Shown here: positions 22,244 through 31,093 of the stretch, one piece after another
How positions within the stretch are numbered: position 1 is the stretch's first letter
Layout: every line of letters starts with the position of its first letter
NCBI GenBank assembly: GCA_050008715.1
Contig: JBEKMC010000069.1
Location: forward strand, 1-31,093
Reading direction: 5' to 3'
Source: JAKACA01 sp050008715
GTDB taxonomy: Bacteria; Actinomycetota; Acidimicrobiia; Acidimicrobiales; Bog-793
Length of the DNA stretch: 31,093 nucleotides
The notes under the pieces: generated by a model
Databases searched by the model: none
The model's input: the letters and a program-made list of their open reading frames with translations, nothing else
Told to the model about the DNA's origin: nothing
Translations under genes and position numbers: made by a program

Positions 22244-22525
22244 TCAGGGGGCGTCCCAGCCCTCGTCGTCGCTCGTGGCTGCAGGGGCCACTTCTGCGGT
22301 GGTCGCCTGCCGGAGCAGCGTCACGGCCCTCTCGACCGACGAGCGCGCCCGGTTGACGAGACGCTCCCGCCTCGTCGCCAGAGCCGCCGCTGCCTCGGTG
22401 CCCTCTCCGATGCCCGACCGCAGCAGATCCATTGCCGCATCGGCAAGCTGCTCAACCAGCCGGTCGAGCTCCCCGGCCAGCTCGTCGAGTCGCTCGGTCC
22501 CGCCCACGCCGCCCACGCCGCTCAC
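22244..22525 (-). CDS. Small uncharacterised helical protein
   Basis: I do not recognise this 93-aa product. The GTG start at 22525 lies 5 nt after the acyl-CoA ligase stop on the same strand, so co-transcription is likely; in-frame GTG codons at 22516 and 22507 are alternatives. After a Gly/Val-rich start, residues of about 10-75 are charged and amphipathic (TERLDELAGELDRLVEQLADAAMDLL and later RRERLVNRARSSVERAVTLLRQ), suggesting two long helices or a coiled coil. The C-terminus is acidic (TSDDEGWDAP). It has no signal peptide or membrane segment. It ends 17 nt from the convergent kinase gene. It could be a chance open frame in GC-rich DNA, but its position and codon-like composition favour a real gene. 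Confidence 0.55.
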   Translation of the reverse strand: MSGVGGVGGTERLDELAGELDRLVEQLADAAMDLLRSGIGEGTEAAAALATRRERLVNRARSSVERAVTLLRQATTAEVAPAATSDDEGWDAP

Positions 22526-22530
22526 CCCGC

Positions 22531-24177
22531 TCAGCCACCGGCCGGGCGGCGCTCGGTCGCCACGACGTCGAGGTCGCCCTTGGCGTACTGCGCCCGCAGG
22601 ACCTTCTTGTCGAACTTGCCGACGCTCGTCTTCGGGACCTCGCTGATGACGGACCAGCGCTCCGGCACCCACCAGCGGGAAACGCGTCCCTCCAAGAAAC
22701 CACCCAGCTCCTCCAACGACACCCCCGCGCCCTCGTTCAGCACGACGCAGGCGAGCGGGCGCTCGTCCCAGCGGTCGTCCGGCACGGCGACGACGGCAGC
22801 CTCGAAGACGTCCGGATGTGCCATGAGGGCGTTCTCGAGCTCGACCGAGGAGATCCACTCGCCGCCGGTCTTGATCACGTCCTTGGTCCGATCCGTGATC
22901 GTGAGATAGCCGAGGTCGTCCACCGTCCCGACGTCACCGGTCCGCAGCCACCCGTCGTGAAAGCGCTCCAGCCCCTCGTCCCCGTAGTACGACGCCGTGA
23001 CCCACGGGCCGCGCACCTCGAACTCGCCGACGCTCTGGCCGTCGCGCGGGGCGACGTTGCCCTCGCCGTCGACGACTCTGACCTCGACGCCGAACGCAAC
23101 CTGTCCGGCTTTCTGGCGGTAGCCCCAGGCCTCCTCCTCGGTCACGCCCCGGGGCGGCCGGGCGACGGCGCCGAGGGGGCTCGTCTCGGTCATCCCCCAG
23201 GCCTGGATGATCGGCACGCCGTAGCGCTCGTCGAAGGCCTTCATCAACGACCCCGGCACAGCGGAGCCGCCACAGACGATCGACCGGAACGAGGACAGGT
23301 CGGATCCGTGCGCCTCGGCGTACCGCAAGACCTCGTTCCAGATCGTCGGCACGGCGCCGGCGAACGTCGGTCGCTCCTCTTCGATGATGCGCACCAGCGG
23401 CTCGGCCTGGAGGAACTGCTTCGGCAGGATGAGGTCGGCCCCGGCCAGCCAGGCGGCGTACGGGATGCCCCAGGCGTTGGCGTGGAACTGCGGTACGACG
23501 ACGAGCGCCCGGTCGGCCGACGAGATTGCCAGTGTGGAGGCCGACGTGCTCTGCAGGGAGTGAAGGTACGTCGATCGATGGCTGTAGGCGACGCCCTTGG
23601 GGTTGCCCGTCGTGCCGCTCGTGTAGCACATGGCAGCCGCTTGCCGCTCGTCGAGGACGGGCCAGTCGTAGCCGGGCTCGCCGGCGGCGAGCAGTTCGGC
23701 ATAGCTCAGCAGCGGCGCCGAGGGCGTCCCGTCGAGTGCCGAGGTGTCGCCGTCTCCGATGACCACGATCCGCTCCACGCTCGGGCACTCCCCCACGACC
23801 TTGGCGAGGGCGCCGGCAAGGCCGGCGTCACAGAGGATCACCTTGTCCTCGGCATGGGTGATGACGTACTTCAGCTGCTCGGGGAAGAGGCGCACGTTCA
23901 GCGTGTGCAGCACCGCTCCCATGCTCGGCACGGCCAGGTAGGCCTCCATGTGCTCCTGGTGATTGAAGCAGAACGTCGCCACCCGGTCCCCGTTGCCGAC
24001 CCCGAGGGTTGCAAGTCCGGAGGCGAGGCGCTCGGCGCGCTCGGCCACCTCTGCGAAGCTCGTCCTCCGGTAGCCCGTGCCCTCGAAGGTCACGATCTGG
24101 CTGCGGCCGTGCACCTGTTTGCCGTGCCGCAAGATCTCGCTCACGAGGAGCGGTGCGTCCTGCATCGTGCTGCGCAT
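22531..24177 (-). CDS. Long- or medium-chain fatty acid-CoA ligase (ANL superfamily)
   Basis: This 548-aa adenylate-forming enzyme activates a fatty acid to its acyl-CoA via an acyl-adenylate. The P-loop-like motif is YTSGTTGNPKG (residues 185-195). Further motifs are VVPQFHANAWGIPY, VCGGSAVPG, QAWGMTETSPLG, GWLRTGDVGTVDDLGYLTITDRTKD and IKTGGEWISSVELENAL. The C-terminal catalytic lysine is K521 in PKTSVGKFDKK. The pattern is closest to AlkK-like or FadD-like medium/long-chain ligases; chain length cannot be read. The ATG is fixed by a strong AAAGGAGG 5 nt upstream. It is the first gene of a short - strand unit with the small protein below it, divergent from the GGDEF/EAL gene. Confidence 0.92.
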   Translation of the reverse strand: MRSTMQDAPLLVSEILRHGKQVHGRSQIVTFEGTGYRRTSFAEVAERAERLASGLATLGVGNGDRVATFCFNHQEHMEAYLAVPSMGAVLHTLNVRLFPEQLKYVITHAEDKVILCDAGLAGALAKVVGECPSVERIVVIGDGDTSALDGTPSAPLLSYAELLAAGEPGYDWPVLDERQAAAMCYTSGTTGNPKGVAYSHRSTYLHSLQSTSASTLAISSADRALVVVPQFHANAWGIPYAAWLAGADLILPKQFLQAEPLVRIIEEERPTFAGAVPTIWNEVLRYAEAHGSDLSSFRSIVCGGSAVPGSLMKAFDERYGVPIIQAWGMTETSPLGAVARPPRGVTEEEAWGYRQKAGQVAFGVEVRVVDGEGNVAPRDGQSVGEFEVRGPWVTASYYGDEGLERFHDGWLRTGDVGTVDDLGYLTITDRTKDVIKTGGEWISSVELENALMAHPDVFEAAVVAVPDDRWDERPLACVVLNEGAGVSLEELGGFLEGRVSRWWVPERWSVISEVPKTSVGKFDKKVLRAQYAKGDLDVVATERRPAGG

Positions 24178-24182
24178 TGCAG

Positions 24183-24190
24183 CCTCCTTT
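24183..24190 (-). promoter_or_regulatory. Strong ribosome binding site of the acyl-CoA ligase
   Basis: AAAGGAGG on the - strand stands 5 nt before the ATG at 24177 and decides that start. It is a near-perfect match to the 16S anti-Shine-Dalgarno and contrasts with the weak or absent sites of most other genes here. Confidence 0.75.
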
Positions 24191-24346
24191 GGGGGGCGTC
24201 CGGTTCTGGCGCAAGCCTAGAGCGACCGCGAGACTCAGCTCGGTGAGTGAAGCCGCCCAACTGTGGAAAACTGTCACTGTGCGTAGTCGTAACAGCACGC
24301 CTAGTGCGGGAAGCCTCGATCCTCGAACACGGAGCTGTGCGCACTC

Positions 24347-27300
24347 ATGTTGCGGGCACTCGATCGGCCTGAGGTAGAAGGGGCGATGGGAGATCTCGCA
24401 GGTCGGGCGACCGCTGCGCACTGGCCTCACGTACACGGCGTGCCCGAAGCTGATCTTGCCGCCGTGCTGGACCGCGTCTCGCAGGATCTGGCGGAGGCGA
24501 CCGCCAGCTACGAGACGACGCTCAAGCTCGTCGCCCGTACTGCCGGGGGGATCCTCGGAGGCTCCTGCGTCCTGTTCGTCGTCGACGGCACCGGTCGAGA
24601 GCTGGCACTTGCTGCGGCCTGGGATCCGGACGAGGCGCGCTTAGGAGTGATCGAGAAGGCCTTCTCCGGTGCCCGCCTCAGCTTGCTCGATCCGGTGTTC
24701 TCGGAGGCGCTTCTCGCGGCGGGGACCGACCGCTTCGACCCGATCGACTGGTCGCGGCTGCAGGGCTGGGCCGACGACCAGGCGGTCAGCATCCTCCAGC
24801 AGCTCGGGCCGTCCGCACTCGTGACCGTGCCGCTTCGGGCCCGCGGCACGACGCCGGGCATTCTCGGCCTCATCATCCCGGCGGGCGACGGCGCCATGAG
24901 CGACGTCGACAGGGCGGTCCTGCGCCAGCTCGGCGACCGTGTGGCGCTCGCCATCGACAATGCCCGCCTGCTCCAAGCGGCACAGCGAGAGACAGAGGAT
25001 CGGCGACAGGCAGACACGGCTCGGCAGTTGAGCGAGAGCACCCTGGCCGTCGTCTCCCGCTCGGGCCCCATCCTGCTGTTCGCCTGCGACGCGGACGGCA
25101 ACATCGTGCACATCGACGGAGGGCTCCTCCCTCAGATCCGGCGCCGGTCGGAACCGCTCGTCGGGAGGAGCATCGCCCAGATCTTCCGTGAGGACCCTGT
25201 CGTGACCGACCTCGTCCGCCGGACGCTTGCCGGCGAGCAGATCCGGCGGGCCCAGTTCAACCTCGGTACGTTCAGCCTGGAGGCGTGGGCAGCGCCGATG
25301 CGCGCTGCCGACGGCGCCTTCGCCGGGTTCGCTGGCGTCGTCGTCGACGCCTCCGCCCGCGTGGCGGCGGAGGAGGCCGTGCTCGCGGCCGCCCGCCGGC
25401 AGGCGGCGCTCGTCGAGCATGTCGCCGACGTCATCGTCGTCGTCACCGCCGACGGTCACGTCCACTACGCCAACCCTGCGGTGCAGCGGGTGCTCGGCTA
25501 TGCCTGGCGGTCCGGGGACGTGCTCGACGTCCTTTCCCTCGTCCATCCTGACGACCGCGACCGGTGCAAGGAGGAGATCGGTCGGGCCATCAGGCACCCA
25601 GGTGTGCAGGAGAGCGTCGAGTTCCGGATGCGGCACGCCAACGGGAGCTACCGGTTGATCCGCTCGATCGGGAACAATTTGGTCGACGACCCGGCGGTGG
25701 CGGGTTTCGTGATCACGCTGCGGGACGTCACCGACGAGACGGCCGCCTCGGAGCGGTTCCGCCACAATGCCGAGCGGCAGGCGGCGCTGGCGGATCTCGG
25801 GCGTTGGGCACTCGCCGGTCTCGACTACGACGATCTCGTCTCTGATGCCGTCACCGTGCTCGCCGAGCACTCCGGAGGCGAGTTCGTGCACGTCTTCGAC
25901 GCCCTTCCGGACGCGGACTTCATCTCACTGTCGGCGCGCTACGGCGAGACGATCACCGGGAGCGACCTGTTCTCGGCCGACCCGACCTCGTCGCCGGCCA
26001 GCTTCGCCCTCGTCACCCAGCAGACGGTGTCGTGCGACGATCTGTCCGAGGAGGCGCGCTTCGACGTACCCGAGCTGTGGACGCGTTCGAACGCCGTCTC
26101 GGTCATCGAGGTGCCCATCCCCGGCCAGGACATGCCGGTCGGGGTGCTCGGCGTCGGATCGTCGCTTCGGGCGGCGTTCTCCACCGAGGACGTCAACTTC
26201 GTAAAGGCTGTAGCCAACGTCCTGGCCGCAGCCATGGAGCGCAACCGGGCCGAGATGGCCATGCGCCAGCAGGCACTCCAGGACCCGCTGACGGGGCTGC
26301 CGAACCGCTTGCTCCTGGCCGACCACGTGACCGTTGCAAACGGCATCGCCGGCAACCTGCCTGCGATGAGCGGGGCGGACCGGACGGTGTTCGTCCTCGA
26401 CATCGATCGTTTCAAGGAGATCAACGACACCCTCGGCCATGCCATCGGGGATCTCGTGCTGCTGGAGGTTGCGCGGCGCCTGCGCCTGCTCGGGGATCCC
26501 GTGGAGGTGGTCGCCCGTCTCGGCGGCGACGAGTTCGCCCTCGTCGCCCACTTGGCGCGCGACGACGACCGGCTCGCCAGCCGGATCGACGAGGACCGGC
26601 TCGCCAGCCGGATCCTGTCGGTCCTCGGCGAGGCACTCGACGTCGGCGGCGTGAACCTCCGGCTGCGCGGCAGCATCGGCGTCGCCTCCGCCGACGTCGA
26701 CCGGGACGGCAACCCCCTCGAGGTGCCGGCGCTGCTGAGGCGAGCCGAGGCAGCCATGTACCAAGCCAAGACGGAGCATCAAGGTGTTCGTCGCTACAGC
26801 GACGACCTCGAACGCTCCAGCCTCTCGCGGCTCGCCCTCGCCAGCGAGCTGGCCGAAGCGATCGACGAGGGACAGCTACGGCTGGACTACCAACCGAAGG
26901 TGCGCTGCGCCAACGGTGCCATCAGCGGCGTCGAGGCGCTCGTGCGCTGGCAGCATCCCACCCGCGGCCTCCTCCTGCCGGACGTGTTCGTGCCCTTGGC
27001 GGAGCAGACCGGCATCGTCCGCGAGCTGACGAGCTGGGTATTGCAGCGGGCCCTCGCCGAGTGCGCTTCCTGGCACCGGGCCGGCCATTCGATCCCCGTG
27101 GCGGTCAACCTCTCGGCCGGCACGGTGCACGACCCCGCTCTCCTCGACGCCGTCATGTCGGCGACGGCGCGAGCCGGGCTCTCGCCTGCCGCAATCGAGC
27201 TCGAGATCACCGAGAGCGCCGTCATGCGCGACCCTGCCGGCGCCCTCCGCTCGCTCGAGTCCCTCACGTCGAGGGGCGTCCGCTTCGCCCTCGACGATTT

Positions 27301-27685
27301 CGGCACGGGCTACTCGTCGCTCGGTTACCTGCAGCGCCTGCCGGTGGCGTCGGTCAAGATCGACAAGTCGTTCGTCAAGCCGCTCAGCAGGGGGACCGAC
27401 TCGGTCGCCAGTGCCATCGTGCGAGCGGTCGTCGAGCTGGGCCACAGCCTCAACCTCGACGTCATCGCCGAGGGTGTCGACTCGGCCATGGCCCAGTCGG
27501 CGGTGACGGGGCTCGGGTGTGACGACATGCAGGGTTTCTTCATTGCGATGCCCATGGAGCCGCAGGCACTTCAGCCCTGGCTCAGCGAGCACGGTCACCG
27601 TCCCGGTGCTGCCCGGCCGGCACCTCGGCGCGTGGCGGGCACGGGCGGCGGCGCCGGCGGCGAATCCGGTCCGTTGACCGGCTAG
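24347..27685 (+). CDS. Cyclic-di-GMP signalling protein with GAF-PAS-PAS-GAF-GGDEF-EAL architecture
   Basis: This large protein (up to 1112 aa) carries both a diguanylate cyclase and a c-di-GMP phosphodiesterase domain. In order it shows a GAF-like domain (about 40-210), a divergent PAS (225-340), a clearer PAS (345-465; HVHYANPAVQRVLGYAW), a second GAF-like domain (475-635), GGDEF (640-800; motif RLGGDEFALV at 724-733) and EAL (815-1075). In EAL the catalytic elements EALVRW (E863), VNLSAG, ELEITES, DDFGTGYSSL, KIDKSFVK, IAEGVD and MQGFF are all present. The canonical RxxD inhibitory site upstream of GGDEF is absent (DPVE instead). No membrane segment is seen, so it is probably a cytosolic sensor. 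The start may be ATG 24347 or ATG 24386, the latter preceded by AGAAGGGG. Confidence 0.93.
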   Translation: MLRALDRPEVEGAMGDLAGRATAAHWPHVHGVPEADLAAVLDRVSQDLAEATASYETTLKLVARTAGGILGGSCVLFVVDGTGRELALAAAWDPDEARLGVIEKAFSGARLSLLDPVFSEALLAAGTDRFDPIDWSRLQGWADDQAVSILQQLGPSALVTVPLRARGTTPGILGLIIPAGDGAMSDVDRAVLRQLGDRVALAIDNARLLQAAQRETEDRRQADTARQLSESTLAVVSRSGPILLFACDADGNIVHIDGGLLPQIRRRSEPLVGRSIAQIFREDPVVTDLVRRTLAGEQIRRAQFNLGTFSLEAWAAPMRAADGAFAGFAGVVVDASARVAAEEAVLAAARRQAALVEHVADVIVVVTADGHVHYANPAVQRVLGYAWRSGDVLDVLSLVHPDDRDRCKEEIGRAIRHPGVQESVEFRMRHANGSYRLIRSIGNNLVDDPAVAGFVITLRDVTDETAASERFRHNAERQAALADLGRWALAGLDYDDLVSDAVTVLAEHSGGEFVHVFDALPDADFISLSARYGETITGSDLFSADPTSSPASFALVTQQTVSCDDLSEEARFDVPELWTRSNAVSVIEVPIPGQDMPVGVLGVGSSLRAAFSTEDVNFVKAVANVLAAAMERNRAEMAMRQQALQDPLTGLPNRLLLADHVTVANGIAGNLPAMSGADRTVFVLDIDRFKEINDTLGHAIGDLVLLEVARRLRLLGDPVEVVARLGGDEFALVAHLARDDDRLASRIDEDRLASRILSVLGEALDVGGVNLRLRGSIGVASADVDRDGNPLEVPALLRRAEAAMYQAKTEHQGVRRYSDDLERSSLSRLALASELAEAIDEGQLRLDYQPKVRCANGAISGVEALVRWQHPTRGLLLPDVFVPLAEQTGIVRELTSWVLQRALAECASWHRAGHSIPVAVNLSAGTVHDPALLDAVMSATARAGLSPAAIELEITESAVMRDPAGALRSLESLTSRGVRFALDDFGTGYSSLGYLQRLPVASVKIDKSFVKPLSRGTDSVASAIVRAVVELGHSLNLDVIAEGVDSAMAQSAVTGLGCDDMQGFFIAMPMEPQALQPWLSEHGHRPGAARPAPRRVAGTGGGAGGESGPLTG
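26567..26620 (+). repeat. In-frame 27-bp tandem duplication within the GGDEF domain
   Basis: A 21-nt core starting GACCGGCTCGCCAGCCGGAT occurs at 26567-26587 and again, exactly, at 26594-26614, with period 27. The protein reads DRLASRIDE then DRLASRILS. The duplication sits about 14 residues after the GGDEF motif, in the helix-forming region that follows the active-site hairpin, and lengthens it by nine residues. Confidence 0.88.
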
Positions 27686-27702
27686 CTGAACCGTGTGCGC
27701 AG

Positions 27703-27732
27703 TGTGACCGGAGGGGTACCCGCCCGGTCGCA
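27703..27732. terminator. Candidate bidirectional terminator hairpin between convergent genes
   Basis: Arms TGTGACCGG (27703-27711) and CCGGTCGCA (27724-27732) pair with one G-U wobble, and an inner GGGTACCC (27714-27721) adds a second palindrome, with only the AG/GC positions unpaired. It lies in the 63-nt gap between the stop of the GGDEF/EAL gene and the stop of gltD. No T-tract follows on either side, so intrinsic termination would be of the U-tract-free type that is often proposed for GC-rich actinobacteria. Confidence 0.45.
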
Positions 27733-27748
27733 TCCGGTACGAGGTTCG

Positions 27749-29258
27749 CTACCGCATCGCCAGTTGGCCCGCCACGATCGGTTGCGGCAGACCCGTCGTT
27801 CCCATGAGGTGGCGGTCGACGCCGGCGGCGGCCGAGCGTCCCTCGGCGATCGCCCAGACGATGAGGCTCTGGCCGCGGGCCATGTCGCCGCAGGCGTAGA
27901 CGCCGTCGCAGCCGGTGGCGAACTCCCGATCGACCGCGACGTTCCCGCTCGCATCGAGCTCGAGGCCGAGCTCGGCGACCACGCCGTTGCGCTCCGGCCC
28001 GGCAAAGCCCATCGCGAGCAGCACGAGATCCGCCTCCAGCTCGTACTCGGTGCCTGCCACGGGCACGAAGGCCGTTCGACCGTCGACGAGCTGCTGGGTC
28101 ACCTGCTGCAGTCGGAGCGCCTCCACTCGGCCGTCGCCGAGCAGCTCGACGGTCCGCACCGCGAAGACGCGCTCGCCACCCTCCTCATGGGCCGACGACG
28201 TCCGGAAGATCAGCGGCCACGTCGGCCACGGATTGTCGGCCGCCCGTGTGGCCGGCGGCGCCGGGAGAATCTCGAGCTGGTGCACCGTGGCTGCCCCTTG
28301 ACGGTGGACGGTCCCGAGACAGTCGGCTCCGGTGTCACCGCCCCCGATGATCACGACGTGCTTGCCGGCGGCGGTGATCGGCGTCGTGCCAAGGGATCCC
28401 TCGCACACGCGGTTGGACGCCTTCAGGTAATCCATGGCGAAATGGACGCCCTGCAGCTGGCGCCCGGGCACCTCAAGGTCGCGTGGCCGGGTTGAACCGC
28501 CGGCAAGTACGAGGGCGTCGAAGTCGGATCGCAGCGCCGTTGCGCTGAGAACGGTCGCATTCGCCGCTGCCGCCCCCGGCACCTCGGCGCCGGGGGCGCC
28601 GGCCGTACCGGCTGTACGGGCCCCGACGGACACCCCGGTCTCGAACACCGTTCCTTCCTTGCGCATCTGGGCGAGCCGGCGATCGAGCACCGCCTTTTCC
28701 ATCTTGAACTCGGGTATGCCGTAGCGGAGCAAGCCACCGATGCGCTCCGCCCGTTCGTAGACGACCACTTCGTGGCCGGCCCGGGTGAGCTGCTGGGCGG
28801 CTGCTAGGCCGGCTGGACCTGACCCCACGACGGCCACGCGCCTTCCCGTCACGAGGCGCGCAAGTCTCGGCTCGAGCCGGGCGCCGGCCCACTCGGCGAT
28901 CTCGAGCTCCACCTGCTTGATCGAGACGGGCTCTGCGTTGATGCCGAGCACGCACGAGCCCTCGCACGGGGCGGGGCACAGCCGCCCGGTGAACTCCGGG
29001 AAGTTGTTGGTCGCTTCCAGCCGGGCAGAGGCCTCGTGGAAACGGTCGCGGTACACGAGGTCGTTCCACTCCGGGATGAGGTTGCCGAGTGGGCAGCCCT
29101 CGTGACAGAACGGGATGCCGCAGTCCATGCACCGAGCGGCCTGTTCGCGCACCTTCTCGGCGCCGAAGGGCGCGTACACCTCTCGCCAGTCCTGCAGCCG
29201 CAGGCTGACCGGCCGACGCACCGGCGCCTCGCGCCCGAAGCGAAGGAAGCCTCTCGGA

Positions 29259-29266
<8 letters not shown>
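27749..29266 (-). CDS. gltD: Glutamate synthase small subunit
   Basis: GltD passes electrons from NADPH through FAD and iron-sulfur clusters to the large subunit, which makes glutamate from 2-oxoglutarate and glutamine. The product is 505 aa. The N-terminal cluster region has CMDCGIPFCHEGCPLGNLIP and CPAPCEGSC. The FAD-binding site is VAVVGSGPAGLAAAQQL, the NADPH site is VVIIGGGDTGADC, and DGVYACGDMARGQSLIVWAI closes the FAD domain. The ATG at 29266 (MADPRGFLRFGR) is chosen; it overlaps the gltB 3' end by 8 nt, so the subunits are translationally coupled. Residues of about 216-248 form an Ala/Gly-rich stretch roughly 20 residues longer than is usual at this point. Confidence 0.95.
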
Positions 29267-31091
<1,825 letters not shown>

Positions 31092-31093
31092 GA

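Overview
The window is about 31 kb of very GC-rich, densely packed bacterial chromosome. Most genes start with GTG or ATG and overlap by 1 to 8 nt. The gene content points to an actinobacterium: a fused FbiC (CofG-CofH) for coenzyme F420, the GlgE maltosyltransferase pathway, a TreS-maltokinase fusion, a stand-alone LigD-type primase-polymerase and a long-form LOG protein. An acidimicrobial or other non-model lineage is plausible, but this is inferred from gene content only. I saw no rRNA, tRNA, CRISPR array, insertion sequence or phage gene.

Layout. (1) 1-3724 (+): the 3' end of transketolase, then transaldolase, 6-phosphogluconolactonase and a LigD-like polymerase domain, apparently one operon. 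The genes zwf and opcA, often found between tal and pgl in actinobacteria, are absent here. (2) 3703-3807: a 23-bp tandem repeat that begins inside the polymerase gene. A MATE exporter follows on the - strand. (3) 5267-14657 (+): an alpha-glucan operon of glgE, treS-pep2 fusion, malQ and glgB. (4) 14654-16804 (-): the debranching enzyme glgX, convergent with glgB; the two genes share the tetranucleotide CTAG as their stop codons. (5) 16903-22226 (+): fbiC, a LOG-family protein, and an OmpR-type response regulator with its histidine kinase. (6) 22244-24177 (-): an acyl-CoA ligase and a small unknown protein. (7) 24347-27685 (+): a GAF/PAS/GGDEF/EAL cyclic-di-GMP protein. (8) 27749-31093 (-): gltD and the 3' part of gltB of glutamate synthase.

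How the genes work together. TreS turns trehalose into maltose, its fused kinase makes maltose 1-phosphate, and GlgE adds the maltosyl unit to alpha-1,4-glucan. GlgB would branch the polymer, while GlgX and MalQ remodel or degrade it, so a nearly complete trehalose-glycogen cycle sits within 11.5 kb. The most striking anomaly is glgB. Its first 194 codons and its last 423 codons lie in different frames, and about 53 codons of the conserved GH13 barrel are missing at the junction near 13385. The gene is therefore either truly broken by a deletion of about 160 nt or damaged by an assembly error. Other points of interest are the 23-bp repeat, an in-frame 27-bp duplication inside the GGDEF domain, a low-complexity insert in GltD, and a well-placed -10 element for leaderless fbiC expression. 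No wholly new multi-gene system is evident; most of the window is recognisable metabolism.
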